NCBI RefSeq assembly: GCF_031458325.1
Contig: NZ_JAVDYG010000001.1
Location: 3,844,001 to 3,908,000 of the forward strand
Reading direction: 5' to 3'
DNA from: Nocardioides marmoribigeumensis
GTDB taxonomy: Bacteria > Actinomycetota > Actinomycetes > Propionibacteriales > Nocardioidaceae
DNA length: 64,000 bases
Part shown: positions 26,311 to 34,669 of the stretch, in pieces
Position numbering within the stretch: position 1 is the stretch's first letter
Layout of the letters: each line of letters begins with the position of its first letter
Notes under the pieces: model-generated
The model's database searches: none
Seen by the model: only the letters and a program-made list of their open reading frames with translations
Told to the model about the DNA's origin: nothing
Program-made: the position numbers and the translations under genes

Positions 26311-26949
26311 ATGTCGATCAAGTACGGGCTGCTGGCCCTCCTGGAGCGCGAGCCGATGTACGGCTACCAGCTCCGCACCGAGTTCGAGGCGGCCACGGGG
26401 TCCACCTGGCCACTCAACGTCGGGCAGGTCTACACGACCCTCGCCCGGCTCGAGCGCGACGGCCTCGTCGCGCCGCAGGGTCAGGACCACGACGGACGCG
26501 AGCGCTACTCGATCACGCCCGAGGGCCGCGCCGAGCTCACCTCCTGGTTCGGCTCACCGGTCTTCACCTCCGACCGCCCGCGCGACGAGCTGGCGATCAA
26601 GCTCGCCTTGGCCGTCACGGTTCCCGGCGTCGACGTCGCGGCGGTCATCCAGCGGCAGCGCGCCGCCTCGATCGTCGCGATGCAGGACCTCACCCGGCTC
26701 AAGAAGACCGCCGACGAGCTCAGCTGGACCCTCGTGCTCGAGGCGATGCGCTACCAGCTCGAGGCCGAGGTCAAGTGGCTCGACCACTGCGAGAGCACCC
26801 TCGCCCGCCACGGTCGCGGGCGCCCGCCCGAGCCCGCCCGCCCCGGCACCGGGGCCGGTCTCCGCGCCCCCGTCGCCCCGACCACCCCGACCGGCCAGAC
26901 CAGGCCCGCCAGCCCCGCCAGCCCCGCCAGCCAGGAGAGCGACCGATGA
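26311..26949 (+). CDS. PadR-family transcriptional regulator
   Basis: A 212-aa protein. The winged helix (1-85) is typical: SIKYGLLALLEREPMYGYQL, STWPLNVGQVYTTLARLERD, and a wing with GRERYSITPEGRAEL. The C-terminal dimerisation helices (120-175) include QDLTRLKKTADELSWTLVLE, and a Pro/Ala-rich tail follows. It overlaps the start of an ABC ATPase gene by 4 bp (ATGA), with an FtsX-type permease after that. PadR-ABC operons of this form usually encode self-repressed exporters induced by antimicrobials or lipophilic compounds; the inducer here is unknown. Confidence 0.93.
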   Translation: MSIKYGLLALLEREPMYGYQLRTEFEAATGSTWPLNVGQVYTTLARLERDGLVAPQGQDHDGRERYSITPEGRAELTSWFGSPVFTSDRPRDELAIKLALAVTVPGVDVAAVIQRQRAASIVAMQDLTRLKKTADELSWTLVLEAMRYQLEAEVKWLDHCESTLARHGRGRPPEPARPGTGAGLRAPVAPTTPTGQTRPASPASPASQESDR

Positions 26950-27686
26950 CCGAGCCCACCCCCGTCACCCCCGTGCTCGAGATGGTCGACGTCTCCCGCA
27001 TCCACGGTCGCGGCGACGCCGCGGTCCACGCCCTGCGCGGGCTCTACCTCACCGTCCACCCCGGCGAGCTGGTCGCGGTCATGGGCCCCTCGGGCTCGGG
27101 CAAGTCGACCCTGCTCAACCTCGCCGGCGGGCTCGACCAGGCCACGGCCGGCCGCATCCGGGTGCGTGGGCAGGAGCTGGGCTCGCTGCGCAAGGCCGAG
27201 CTGGCCGCCGTACGCCGTCGGGCCGTGGGTTACGTCTTCCAGGACTACAACCTCATCCCGAGCCTCACTGCGGCCGAGAACGTCGCCCTCCCGCTCGAGC
27301 TCGACCGGGTCCGTGGGCGCGAGGCGAGCCGTCAGGCGCGCGCGGTCCTCGACGAGGTCGGTCTGGAGGGTCTCTACGACCGGTTCCCCGACGACCTCTC
27401 CGGAGGTCAGGCGCAGCGGGTCGCCATCGCCCGCGCCGTGGTGGGGGAGCGCAGCCTGATCCTGGCCGACGAGCCGACCGGTGCGCTCGACTCCGACACC
27501 GGTGAGCACGTCCTGGCCCTGCTGCGCGCGCGGTGCGACGCGGGCGCCGGGGCGGTGCTGGTGACCCACGAGGCGCGGCACGCCGGCTGGGCCGACCGCG
27601 TGGTGTTCCTGCGCGACGGCGCCGTCGTCGACGAGGCCGGCTCGCAGGTCGACGCGGACGCCTTCGTGCTCGGCGGCCGCCGATGA
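26946..27686 (+). CDS. ABC transporter ATP-binding protein (MacB/LolD-like)
   Basis: A 246-aa ATPase with Walker [14 protein letters not shown]-loop GYVFQDYNLI, signature [15 protein letters not shown] and Walker B LILADEPTGALD. The short insertion TGALDSDTGEHVLALL is typical of the MacB/LolCDE group, whose partners are FtsX-type permeases. It overlaps padR upstream and the permease downstream by 4 bp each, so all three are translationally coupled. It powers the large permease encoded next. An open frame extends about 2.8 kb upstream on this strand, but only this part is coding. Confidence 0.95.
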   Translation: MTEPTPVTPVLEMVDVSRIHGRGDAAVHALRGLYLTVHPGELVAVMGPSGSGKSTLLNLAGGLDQATAGRIRVRGQELGSLRKAELAAVRRRAVGYVFQDYNLIPSLTAAENVALPLELDRVRGREASRQARAVLDEVGLEGLYDRFPDDLSGGQAQRVAIARAVVGERSLILADEPTGALDSDTGEHVLALLRARCDAGAGAVLVTHEARHAGWADRVVFLRDGAVVDEAGSQVDADAFVLGGRR

Positions 27687-30226
27687 GCCCACGAGCCTGG
27701 CGCCCGGCGATCCGTCTCGCCCGGCGCGACCTCGCCCGTCATCCGGTCCGGGCCGGTCTGACCTTCCTGCTCGTCATGCTCCCCGTGATGGTGGCGGCGG
27801 CGCTTGCTGTCACGGTGCACAACGGCCGCAGCACGCCCGAGACCTTCGCCACCGAGCAGATGGGCGACGCCGACGCGCTGGTGCGCGTGAGCCCCTGGAC
27901 CAAGGTCAAGGCCGAGCCGGCCACCTACGGCGCGGCCATCCCCTTCGGCGGCAAGCAGCGGGTGCGCCGCGACCCGGCCACCGTGCAGCTGGACGAGCTC
28001 CTGCCGAGGGGCTCGCAGATGCAGCCCGGGCCGGTCTCGGGGTCCCTCGCGCTCGCCACCGGCGGCTCGGCCTTCGCCCAGAGCATCCCCGACGAGGCAC
28101 TGGCCGACTCGATGGCTCGCGTCGTCACCGGCCGCGAGCCCCGGACCGCCGGCGAGGTGCTGGTCGGCCACGGCGCCGCCAAGGTGCTCGACCTGCTCGG
28201 CCCCGGCGGTCGCCCGACCGAGGACGCCGCGCTCGAGCTCGCCGACGGCACGCGCGTCGCCGTCGTCGGCACCGTCGCCACCGACGGCCCCTACCTCCGG
28301 ATCCTCGGGCGGCCCGGCCTGCCGCTGCAGCAGGACCTCGACGACAACGCGGGACCGGCGTTCCTCGTCTCGTTGCCCGAGCTGTCGACCCCGCAGACCA
28401 AGGCGCTGGTGCGCCGACTCGCCGCCGACGGTGTCGCCATGCAGGCCCGCGACGCGATCCTCCATCCCGAGCGCTGGGGCCAGGGCGGCTCCGGTCCCGA
28501 CGCGGAGTCGGTCGCCGCGGGCGCGCTGGCGATCCTCGTCGGCCTGGTCGAGGTCGTGCTGGTCGTGGGGGCGGCCTTCGCCGTCGCGGGACGCCGGCAG
28601 CTGCGCGACCTCGGTCTCATCGCGGCCAACGGCGGCGTCGGCAAGGACGTCCGGAGGCTGATGCTCGCCCAGGGTCTCGTGCTGGGCGTGACGGCCTCCG
28701 TCGTCGGGGCCGCAGCCGGCACCGCCCTCGGTCTCGCCGGCGGCCGGTGGGCCGAGCGTCGCTTCGACCTGGTGCTCCACACCTCGGAGGTCCCCTGGCC
28801 CGCGGTCGTCGCGGTCACCGTCCTCGGGTCGCTGACCGCGGTGGTGGCGGCCCTCGTGCCGGCCTGGAGCCTCGGTCGCGTGACGCCGGTGCAGGCGCTG
28901 TCGGGCCGGTTCCCGCTCCGGCTCCGGGCGGTCCGTCCCCACCGGGGGTCGTTCGTGCTGGCCGGGATCGGCCTGCTCGTCCTCGTCGCGGGCGGCTACC
29001 TCACCTCGCGGTGGTTCGCCCCGCGCGGCAGCGAGAACCCCATCGGGCCCTTCGTGTCCGGGCTCGGGCTGCTCCTGCTGCTGGCGGGGGTCGTGTGGGC
29101 CACGCCGCACCTCGTCCAGGTCGCCGCAGCCGCCGGACGTGCCCTGCCGCTCTCGGGCCGCTACGCCTTCCGCGCCGCCGGCCGGCACCACTTCCGGACG
29201 GCGGCGGCGGCGACGGCGCTGATGTTCACGGTCGCGGTGGCGGTGCTCACCGGCTTCGTCGTCTCGGAGGCGGCCAAGGGGTCGACGTCGGGCGACCCGG
29301 ACGTGCACGCGCTCTCCGTCGACGGGAGCGCTCGCAACGCCTCCGCCGAGGCGGTCCGCGCGACGATCGAGGACACGCTCGGCCCGGTCTCCTTCGCCGG
29401 GAGCCAGGTGCTGGGGACGACGAGCTCCCTGCTGACGATCAGGACCCGCAACGCCTCCAACGAGGTCCGGCAGATCGACCGCGCCTCCCTCGAGACCGTG
29501 CCCGGTCCGCTCACCGACGAGCAGCTGGCCGCGTTCGACCGCGGGGCGCTGCTCGTCACGCCGGACGCCTACCTCCCGACGAGGCTCGACGAGGTCCGGA
29601 TCGGTCTCGAGACCCGCGGGACGAAGCCGCTGGCCACGGTGCCGGTGGTGCGCGTGCCGGCGCCGCGGGTCCCTGACTGGTCGAACATCGGCGCCGCCTT
29701 CGTCTCCCCGGCCACCGCGCAGCGGCTCGGCACGGAGCCGAGCTACGCGTCGTACGTCGCCCTCGCGCGGCGCACGATCACCGACGCCGACCTGCAGCGC
29801 CTCAACGCCTACGGGATCAGCTCGTGGTCCAACGACCCCGAGCGTCAGAAGGTCGAGCGGTTCCAGTACGCCGGGGTGCTGGGCGCCGGCCTGCTGAGCC
29901 TGCTGGTGGTCGGCATCGCGGTCGCACTCGCCTCGGCGGAGGGCCGCGACGAGGCCGCGACGCTGTCGGCCGTCGGCGCCGGGCCGGCTCGGCGACGAGG
30001 GATCGGCGCCATGCACGGGCTGTTCCTCGGCCTGGCGGGGCTTGCCCTCGGCGTGGCCGTGGGGCTGCCCGGGGCCCTGGCCTTCGTGCAGCTCAACGGG
30101 GAGGCCGGGGTGGACGTGCCCTGGGGATCGTTCCTCGGCACGCTCGCGGCCGTCGCGCTGCTCTCCCCGGTGGCGGGATGGCTGGTCACCCCGTCGCGGC
30201 TGCCGCTCACCCGCCGTACGACATGA
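27683..30226 (+). CDS. FtsX-domain ABC transporter permease
   Basis: An 847-aa permease with two FtsX/MacB-like domains. An N-terminal helix (AGLTFLLVMLPVMVAAALAV) is followed by an extracytoplasmic region (about 55-275), then three to four helices near 280-440, two more helices near 425-490, a second extracytoplasmic region (about 540-720) and a final helix cluster (730-840). Such permeases work as mechanotransmission exporters rather than classical pumps. Ends in SPVAGWLVTPSRLPLTRRTT. Under likely PadR control with the upstream ATPase. Confidence 0.92.
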   Translation: MSPRAWRPAIRLARRDLARHPVRAGLTFLLVMLPVMVAAALAVTVHNGRSTPETFATEQMGDADALVRVSPWTKVKAEPATYGAAIPFGGKQRVRRDPATVQLDELLPRGSQMQPGPVSGSLALATGGSAFAQSIPDEALADSMARVVTGREPRTAGEVLVGHGAAKVLDLLGPGGRPTEDAALELADGTRVAVVGTVATDGPYLRILGRPGLPLQQDLDDNAGPAFLVSLPELSTPQTKALVRRLAADGVAMQARDAILHPERWGQGGSGPDAESVAAGALAILVGLVEVVLVVGAAFAVAGRRQLRDLGLIAANGGVGKDVRRLMLAQGLVLGVTASVVGAAAGTALGLAGGRWAERRFDLVLHTSEVPWPAVVAVTVLGSLTAVVAALVPAWSLGRVTPVQALSGRFPLRLRAVRPHRGSFVLAGIGLLVLVAGGYLTSRWFAPRGSENPIGPFVSGLGLLLLLAGVVWATPHLVQVAAAAGRALPLSGRYAFRAAGRHHFRTAAAATALMFTVAVAVLTGFVVSEAAKGSTSGDPDVHALSVDGSARNASAEAVRATIEDTLGPVSFAGSQVLGTTSSLLTIRTRNASNEVRQIDRASLETVPGPLTDEQLAAFDRGALLVTPDAYLPTRLDEVRIGLETRGTKPLATVPVVRVPAPRVPDWSNIGAAFVSPATAQRLGTEPSYASYVALARRTITDADLQRLNAYGISSWSNDPERQKVERFQYAGVLGAGLLSLLVVGIAVALASAEGRDEAATLSAVGAGPARRRGIGAMHGLFLGLAGLALGVAVGLPGALAFVQLNGEAGVDVPWGSFLGTLAAVALLSPVAGWLVTPSRLPLTRRTT

Positions 30227-30233
30227 TCGGGCG

Positions 30234-31121
30234 GTGACCCCACCCGACCTGCAGGACGAGGCTGCGCGCCTCCACACGGTGTGGCGCGAGCTCGGGATCC
30301 CCGGCGTCGTCGACGTGCACACACACTTCATGCCGGCCAATGTGCTGGCCAAGGTGTGGGCGTACTTCGACAGCGCCGGGCCCCTGCTCGGCCGGCCGTG
30401 GCCGGTGGCCTACCGCGAGGACGAGGACGCCCGCGTCGCGCGCCTCCGGGCGTACGGCGTCCAGCGGTTCACCTCCCTGCTCTACCCCCACAAGCCGGGG
30501 ATGGGTGCGTGGCTCAACGAGTGGGCTGCCGATTTCGCGGCCCGGACGCCCGACTGCCTGCACAGCGCGACGTTCTTCCCCGAGCCCGAGGCGGGGGAGT
30601 ACGTCGGGGCCGCGCTCCGCTCCGGGGCCCGGGTCTTCAAGGCCCACGTGCAGGTCGGCGCCTACGACCCCTCCGACCCGCTGCTCGACCCCGTGTGGGA
30701 GCAGCTGGAGGAGGCGGGCACCCCGGTCGTCATCCACTGCGCCTCCGGCCCGAGGCCGGGCGCGCACACCGGACCGGGTCCGGTGCGGGAGGTGCTGCGC
30801 CGGTTCCCGCGGCTCACGCTGGTGGTCGCCCACATGGGGCTGCCGGAGTACACCCCGTTCCTCGAGCTGGCCGAGACCCACGAGCGCGTGCACCTCGACA
30901 CGACGATGGCGTTCACCGACTTCGGCGACTTCACCGACCCCGGTGACCTCGACCTGCCGCGCCTGGCCGGCCTGCAGGACCGCATCCTGCTCGGGACCGA
31001 CTTCCCCAACATCCCCTACCCCTACCTCCACCAGGTCGAGGCGCTGGTGCGGCTCGGCCTCGGCGACGACTGGCTGCGCGCGGTGCTGCGCGACAACGCC
31101 GTCCGCCTGCTCGACCTCTGA
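30234..31121 (+). CDS. Amidohydrolase family protein (TIM-barrel metal-dependent hydrolase)
   Basis: A 295-aa protein with GVVDVHTHFMPANVL as the N-terminal metal-binding HxH motif, VVIHCASGPRPGAHTG for the mid-barrel His, LVVAHMGLPEYTPF and RILLGTDFPNIPYPY with the catalytic Asp. All expected metal-site residues are present, so it is probably active, unlike the less standard family member at 21792. GTG 30234 gives the family's usual N-terminus; CATGAT sits 6 nt upstream. It follows the ABC permease by 7 bp but may have its own transcript. Substrate unknown. Confidence 0.87.
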   Translation: MTPPDLQDEAARLHTVWRELGIPGVVDVHTHFMPANVLAKVWAYFDSAGPLLGRPWPVAYREDEDARVARLRAYGVQRFTSLLYPHKPGMGAWLNEWAADFAARTPDCLHSATFFPEPEAGEYVGAALRSGARVFKAHVQVGAYDPSDPLLDPVWEQLEEAGTPVVIHCASGPRPGAHTGPGPVREVLRRFPRLTLVVAHMGLPEYTPFLELAETHERVHLDTTMAFTDFGDFTDPGDLDLPRLAGLQDRILLGTDFPNIPYPYLHQVEALVRLGLGDDWLRAVLRDNAVRLLDL

Positions 31122-31262
31122 GCGCGTCCCGCGGGCGCGGGGCATGGACCCGGGGCGGAGGGGGTAGACCCGCCTTGAGCGGAAATGTCCGATCTGCGTG
31201 ACCTCGGGACGTCAGTCCCGTTGACCTTCGCAGCACGACACACCGCGGGAGAGGTGAGGGAG

Positions 31263-32000
31263 ATGAACGCGTTCCACGTCCTGGGGGTGCGCCCCGGCGC
31301 GAGCCCGGAGGAGATCCGCGCGGCCTACCGCCGGCTGGCCCGTGAGCTGCACCCCGACCGGCACGTGCAGGCCGACGGCACCGTGCCGACAGAGGTCCAC
31401 GAGTCGTTTTGCGAGCTCAACCGCGCCGTCGACGCCGCGCTCAAGGCGCAGAGCATCCCGGTGGAGCCGGTCGTCCCCGCCCCGGAGCCGACCCCGCCCG
31501 CGCAGGCCGTCCCGACCCAGCGCCGGGCCCGACCGGCCCCGGCGCGCCGCCCCGCCCGCTTCGTCGACCCCGTCCTGGCGCTCCTCACGGTGCCCAAGGC
31601 GGGCGGCCACGCCTGGACCGACGAGCAGCTGGAGCTCTGGGCGCTCACCCTCGTCCCGGCCGCCCGCACGCACGAGCGCGAGGCGCGGCGCCTGGCCCGC
31701 GCCGCCGGTGCCGCCAACGTCCACCAGCAGACCCTCGCGACCGCGCACGCGCTGCTCAGCCTCACCCTGCGCGGCCGAGCCGGCGCCCGGGCGCACCGCG
31801 TCCGCGGGGCCCTGCCCGCGGCGTACGCCTCCCTCGAGGCCGACCTGCCGCCCTCCGTCGTCGCGCGCCTTCCGCGCCCGGTCCTGGCCCCGCGCACGCG
31901 TCGCCGCCGCGTCCCGCTCGGCGCGGGTCTCATCGCGGCCGGGGCCGGCCTGGCCGCCCTGGCCCAGCACCTCCCGCTCGTCCCGGGGCTGCTGGGCTGA
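31263..32000 (+). CDS. J-domain (DnaJ-like) protein with C-terminal membrane segment
   Basis: A 245-aa protein. The J domain (1-70) reads NAFHVLGVRPGASPEEIRAA and has the essential HPD tripeptide (LHPDRHVQ). An Ala/Pro-rich linker follows, then a helical region with HQQTLATAHALLSLTLRGRA and a C-terminal hydrophobic stretch (VPLGAGLIAAGAGLAALAQH). It probably recruits DnaK to a membrane site. ATG 31263 follows GGTGAGGGAG and begins exactly at the J domain; an in-frame ATG at 31185 would add 26 unconserved residues. GCGGAAATGTCC lies upstream at 31179-31190. Confidence 0.82.
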   Translation: MNAFHVLGVRPGASPEEIRAAYRRLARELHPDRHVQADGTVPTEVHESFCELNRAVDAALKAQSIPVEPVVPAPEPTPPAQAVPTQRRARPAPARRPARFVDPVLALLTVPKAGGHAWTDEQLELWALTLVPAARTHEREARRLARAAGAANVHQQTLATAHALLSLTLRGRAGARAHRVRGALPAAYASLEADLPPSVVARLPRPVLAPRTRRRRVPLGAGLIAAGAGLAALAQHLPLVPGLLG

Positions 32001-32036
32001 GCCGGCCCACCTCGGTCCGGGTGGCACCATCGGCGC

Positions 32037-32444
32037 ATGGACTGCGTCTTCTGCCGGATCGTCGCCGGTGACCTGCCGGCGGCGACCGTGCTCGACGAGC
32101 CCGACCTGGTCGCGTTCCTCGACGCCCGGCCGGTCTTCAAGGGGCACGTGCTGCTGGTGCCGCGGCAGCACGTCGTGACGCTCCCGGACCTCCCGGCCGG
32201 GCTGCGCGACCCGTTCCTGGAGACCGCGCAGCGCCTGGCGCGCGCAGTCGTCGACGGACTCGGGGCGCAGGGGTCCTTCATGGCGATGAACAACACCGTC
32301 TCCCAGTCGGTGCCCCACCTGCACCTGCACGTCGTGCCGCGCACCAAGGGCGACGGGCTGCGCGGCTTCTTCTGGCCACGCACGAGGTACGCCGACGGCG
32401 AGGCCGAGGAGTACGCCGGACGGCTGCGTCAGGCGCTCAGCTGA
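32037..32444 (+). CDS. HIT family hydrolase
   Basis: A 135-aa histidine-triad protein. The catalytic motif is PHLHLHVVPR, and the N-terminus MDCVFCRIVAGDLPAATV carries the pair of cysteines (C3, C6) found in zinc-binding HIT proteins. HIT proteins hydrolyse or transfer nucleotides, for example AMP-lysine, ADP-sulfate or dinucleoside polyphosphates. The last 8 bp overlap the opposite-strand PAP2 gene. Confidence 0.93.
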   Translation: MDCVFCRIVAGDLPAATVLDEPDLVAFLDARPVFKGHVLLVPRQHVVTLPDLPAGLRDPFLETAQRLARAVVDGLGAQGSFMAMNNTVSQSVPHLHLHVVPRTKGDGLRGFFWPRTRYADGEAEEYAGRLRQALS

Positions 32445-33471
32445 CCGACTCGGCGTGCGCCCGGACGCGGGTGGGCGTCGACCGGCGCCGGAAGGCCTGA
32501 CCGGTGCCCTTGGCCGCGATCCAGGCGCCGACGACACCGAGGACCGTGCCGCCGATGGCGTCGACCGCGTAGTGCCAGCCGAGGTAGATGGTCCCCGGCA
32601 CCGTCAGGGCCAGGAAGACCCACAGGAAGATCCGCAGCGCGCGGGGCAGGCGCAGCAGCTCGGCGATCACGACCATGGTCACGCAGAGGCCGACGTGCAG
32701 GGAGGCGAAGGCGGCGATCGTCTGCACGGCCTGGGTGTTGAACGGGTTGACCAGCACGTCGTGCCGCTCGGCCATCATCGAGACCTGCAAGGAGGTGACG
32801 TCGGTGTGGGGCAGCGCGGCGAAGGTGTCGGGCCGGGCGTAGACGGGCCCCAGGGTCGGGACCGCGAAGTAGGTCAGGGCACCGAGCACCCAGTCGACCG
32901 CGATCGCGGTGACGTACCACGCGCCGGCGGCGGTGTCGCGGGACCAGACCAGCGCGACGACGAGCGAGGCCGGCACGAAGACGATCCAGGCGATGTAGAC
33001 GAACGAGAAGAAGTGGGCCGCGAACCCCGTGCCGAGCCACTGGTGCAGCAGCACCGCCGGGTCGTGGCCGAGGAACAGCGCGCGGTCGAGGTCCTCCAGC
33101 AGACCGTCCCAGAGGTGGCGGTTGACGAAGGGGACGTAGGACTTCAGGTTGCGGAACGAGGCGTAGGTGACGTACCACGCCGCCAGCCCGAGGAACGCGA
33201 ACTTCACGTGGGAGGCGTGCCAGCGTTCGCGCACGACCGTGCGGGCCTCGCGCCACACGTGCCACGGCCGTCGTCCGGCTGCCCACAGGGCGCGCGGGGC
33301 GACGTCGAGGAGGAAGGCGAGGAGCAGGATCGCCGGGAGCCGGAGGTAGGTCGGGCCCGCGACGCTGTCGGGGTCGCGCACCGGGAGGTCGTAGACCCAG
33401 GCGACGACGAACGTGGCGACCAGGAAGATCCCGGCCACCCACGTCGCGAAGCGGAAGCCGCCGGCCTGCAT
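32437..33471 (-). CDS. PAP2 / inositolphosphotransferase-like membrane protein
   Basis: A 344-aa protein with about eight membrane helices. The phosphatase-like motifs ASLHVGLCVTMV and YLGWHYAVDAIGG match the Ser-His and His-Asp active-site motifs of the PAP2/AUR1/PIPS superfamily. Members with this layout act in phospholipid or glycolipid head-group transfer or dephosphorylation. TAAACT is located exactly 6 nt before the ATG on the minus strand, so the mRNA is likely leaderless. Confidence 0.86.
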   Translation of the reverse strand: MQAGGFRFATWVAGIFLVATFVVAWVYDLPVRDPDSVAGPTYLRLPAILLLAFLLDVAPRALWAAGRRPWHVWREARTVVRERWHASHVKFAFLGLAAWYVTYASFRNLKSYVPFVNRHLWDGLLEDLDRALFLGHDPAVLLHQWLGTGFAAHFFSFVYIAWIVFVPASLVVALVWSRDTAAGAWYVTAIAVDWVLGALTYFAVPTLGPVYARPDTFAALPHTDVTSLQVSMMAERHDVLVNPFNTQAVQTIAAFASLHVGLCVTMVVIAELLRLPRALRIFLWVFLALTVPGTIYLGWHYAVDAIGGTVLGVVGAWIAAKGTGQAFRRRSTPTRVRAHAESVS

Positions 33472-33567
33472 CCGTCCAGTTTAGTGCGTGGGAGACTCGG
33501 GCCCGTACTTCTCGCGCCCGCCCAGCGGCGCGTGTCACCGATGTCACTCCCGGAGGTCAGGTCCACC

Positions 33568-34332
33568 ATGAGCCGCTACACAGGTCGAGTCGTGATCGTG
33601 ACGGGCGCAGCGCGCGGCATCGGCGCCGCGACGGCCCGCCGCTTCGCCGAGGAGGGGGCCTCCGTCGCGGTCCTCGACCTCGACGAGGCCGAGGCCGCGA
33701 AGACGGCGGCGACGCTGCCCGTCGACGGCGACGAGAAGGCCATCGGCATCGGTGTCGACGTGGCCGACGCGGCCGCCGTCGAGGCCGCGGTCACCCGGGT
33801 CGTCGAGGAGCTGGGCAAGGTCGACGTGCTGGTCAACAACGCCGGCATCACCCGCGACAACCTGCTGTTCAAGATGACCGAGGACGACTGGGACTCGGTG
33901 ATCAACGTCCACCTGCGCGGGGCGTTCCTGATGACCCGGGCCGTCCAGAAGCACATGGTCGAGGCGAAGTTCGGCAAGATCCTCAACCTCTCGAGCGTCT
34001 CCGCGCTCGGCAACCGGGGCCAGGCCAACTACTCCGCGGCCAAGATGGGCATCCAGGGCTTCACCCGCACGCTCGCGCTCGAGCTCGGCCCCTTCGGCAT
34101 CAACGCCAACGCCATCGCGCCCGGGTTCATCGTCACCGAGATGACCGACGCCACCGCGCGCCGGGTCGGTGTCGAGCCCGAGGCCTACCGCGAGGCGGCG
34201 GCCGCGGCCACGCCCGTGCGCCGGGTGGGCTGGCCCGAGGACATCGCCGCCGCCGCGGCGTACCTCTGCAGCGACGAGGCCTCCTACGTCACCGGCCAGA
34301 CCCTGTACGTCGACGGTGGCGCCAAGGTCTGA
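33568..34332 (+). CDS. Short-chain dehydrogenase/reductase (FabG-like)
   Basis: A 254-aa classical SDR. The nucleotide-binding motif is TGAARGIG, with NNAG in the middle, catalytic Ser in LNLSSVSALG and the YSAAK Tyr-Lys pair. The C-terminus has AIAPGFIVTEMTDATARRVG and YVTGQTLYVDGGAKV, as in 3-oxoacyl-ACP reductases. Asp follows the second beta strand (VAVLDLDEAEA), which favours NAD over NADP, so it may be a catabolic alcohol or hydroxyacyl dehydrogenase rather than fatty-acid synthesis FabG. ATG 33568 follows GGAGGT at good spacing; ATG 33541 is an alternative. Confidence 0.9.
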   Translation: MSRYTGRVVIVTGAARGIGAATARRFAEEGASVAVLDLDEAEAAKTAATLPVDGDEKAIGIGVDVADAAAVEAAVTRVVEELGKVDVLVNNAGITRDNLLFKMTEDDWDSVINVHLRGAFLMTRAVQKHMVEAKFGKILNLSSVSALGNRGQANYSAAKMGIQGFTRTLALELGPFGINANAIAPGFIVTEMTDATARRVGVEPEAYREAAAAATPVRRVGWPEDIAAAAAYLCSDEASYVTGQTLYVDGGAKV

Positions 34333-34470
34333 GCCACCGCGGGCGACGGGCCGGGCGACGGATCCGGTGGAATCTCGCGCGCGACGCGCCCGATTCCCCG
34401 CAATCGCTGGCGCAACCGGGACTGATCAACTACTTTCGTCCGGCTGACAACTCAACACCCGCGCGGGCTC

Positions 34471-34655
34471 GCCGAGTCCTGCCGTCCGCGACGGGCCGAC
34501 GACCACTGGCAGGAGTGGGGGACCCAACATCGTGTCCCTCTGACGGTTCCCCCACCGTCACGGGCACTCGGGGTGAAGCAGACCGGCCTCTTCGGAGACC
34601 GCGACGCGGAGCACCTTCTGGCTCCAACCCGACAGCTCACCTCACAGGCGTGAGA
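34471..34655 (+). ncRNA. c-di-AMP riboswitch (ydaO-yuaA class)
   Basis: The 337-bp leader between the SDR and the NlpC/P60 gene carries the conserved blocks of the ydaO-yuaA (c-di-AMP) riboswitch. TCCTGCC (34477-34483) pairs with GGCAGGA (34508-34514). GGGGGACCCAA lies at 34517-34527, CTCGGGGTGAAGCAGACC at about 34567-34584, and the 3' block ACCCGACAGCTCACCTCACA at about 34627-34646 followed by GGCG. These match the actinobacterial consensus as I recall it. Members typically sit ahead of cell-wall hydrolases (rpf, NlpC/P60) and switch expression off when c-di-AMP binds. Boundaries are approximate. Confidence 0.88.
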
Positions 34656-34669
34656 AGGGATACCCCGGC

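Noticed and set aside
24117-26945. Long plus-strand extension upstream of the ABC ATPase (a 1189-residue frame)
   Set aside because: It crosses an intergenic region, the opposite-strand HTH-membrane gene and the padR gene; only the last 246 codons are coding.
27407-30352. A 981-residue open frame on the minus strand opposite the ABC ATPase and permease
   Set aside because: It is His/Arg/Gly-rich with no domain, lies opposite two well-supported genes, and is the expected result of third-position GC bias.
32455-33567. Plus-strand extension upstream of the SDR gene
   Set aside because: It is antisense to the PAP2 membrane protein, whose motifs and leaderless promoter are clear; the SDR starts at 33568.
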